Shown in pieces: positions 5,694 through 5,950 of a stretch of DNA of 5,950 nt. A program made the translations under genes and the position numbers. The first letter of the stretch is position 1. Each line of letters opens with the position of its first letter. This stretch comes from an uncultured Bacteroidales bacterium (GTDB lineage: Bacteria > Bacteroidota > Bacteroidia > Bacteroidales > Paludibacteraceae): the NCBI GenBank assembly GCA_945787425.1, contig CALZHO010000057.1, positions 1-5,950 of the forward strand, read 5' to 3'. Below the pieces are notes generated by a model that saw only the letters and a program-made list of their open reading frames with translations, made no database searches and was not told the origin of the DNA.

Positions 5694-5950
5694 ATGTTAG
5701 CATTAGTTACAGGTGCATCGTCGGGTATTGGATTGCAGTATGCTACTCAACTCGCGCGTGATTATCATACCGATTTGCTATTGGTAAGCAATCAAGAGGA
5801 GGAGCAGAAGCAGGTGGCAGCAGAATTGGCTGCTCAGTATGGTGTGAAGACCATTCCGCTTTATGCTGACTTGTCCCAGCAAGACGCTGCGGAAAAACTT
5901 CATCAGTACTGCAAGGACAATCACCTTGTTGTAGACATCCTCATCAACAA
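5694..5950 (+). CDS. Short-chain dehydrogenase/reductase, N-terminal part (hydroxysteroid dehydrogenase candidate)
   Basis: The first 85 codons of a classical SDR are present; the rest is beyond the right edge. Translation gives MLALVTGASSGIGLQYATQL, with the dinucleotide-binding TGASSGIG at residues 6-13 directly at the N-terminus. It continues with the second strand DLLLVSNQEEE, an Asp in YADLS after the third strand, and DILIN at the very end, where the NNAG motif should follow. The Ser/Tyr/Lys catalytic residues are not in view. The second strand is followed by Ser-Asn-Gln-Glu, not Arg, so NADP(H) preference is not obvious. The ATG at 5694 is preceded by an A-rich leader, as expected for the phylum. 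Downstream of a 5-alpha-reductase and an ene-reductase, a 3-alpha/3-beta-hydroxysteroid dehydrogenase role is plausible, but SDR substrates cannot be read from this fragment. Confidence 0.88.
   Translation, partial: MLALVTGASSGIGLQYATQLARDYHTDLLLVSNQEEEQKQVAAELAAQYGVKTIPLYADLSQQDAAEKLHQYCKDNHLVVDILIN

Noticed and set aside
1..5950. CRISPR array, tRNA/rRNA genes, insertion sequence or phage genes
   Set aside because: No spaced direct repeats of CRISPR type, no RNA-gene signatures, no transposase or integrase text and no flanking inverted repeats were seen.

Overview
The window looks like a chromosomal segment of a member of the Bacteroidales (Bacteroidota; gut or rumen Bacteroides/Prevotella-like). 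Two intergenic promoters fit the Bacteroidota -33 TTTG / -7 TAnnTTTG consensus, start codons have A-rich leaders instead of strong Shine-Dalgarno sites, and the proteins (DUF1573 exported protein, MeaB, a SRD5A-like reductase) resemble Bacteroidales versions. Genus cannot be fixed from this sequence alone.

Minus strand, 1-3196: a compact three-gene operon read right to left. A RelA/SpoT-type (p)ppGpp synthetase/hydrolase (3196-1376) is followed after 11 bp by an exported three-repeat DUF1573 protein (1364-279). That gene overlaps by 4 bp (ATGA) with the start of meaB, the GTPase chaperone of methylmalonyl-CoA mutase, which runs off the left edge just before its Walker A motif. The Rel protein has intact hydrolase and synthetase residues but goes almost directly from TGS to ACT, lacking the helical and zinc-finger/RIS region of full-length Rel.

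Intergenic, 3197-3465: divergent promoters with identical TACCTTTGCG -7 regions, separated by A-tracts spaced about 10 bp apart.

Plus strand, 3466-5950: a probable operon of three redox genes. They are a membrane steroid 5-alpha-reductase (SRD5A family, strikingly like the human enzymes), a single-domain Old Yellow Enzyme-type flavin reductase with a modified C-terminal cysteine motif, and the start of a short-chain dehydrogenase (cut by the right edge). A Delta4-reductase, a second ene-reductase and a hydroxysteroid-dehydrogenase-type SDR in series suggest reduction of the A ring of 3-oxo-Delta4 steroids or bile acids. This is the same kind of gene set as the 5-alpha-reductase / 5-beta-reductase / 3-beta-HSDH clusters reported for isoallo-bile-acid formation in gut Bacteroidota (recalled from the literature, not checked). 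It is the most interesting part of the window. The two gaps inside this operon carry different short tandem repeats: a 7-bp CCGGCTN family, also seen in the rel leader, and a 3 x 11-bp array.
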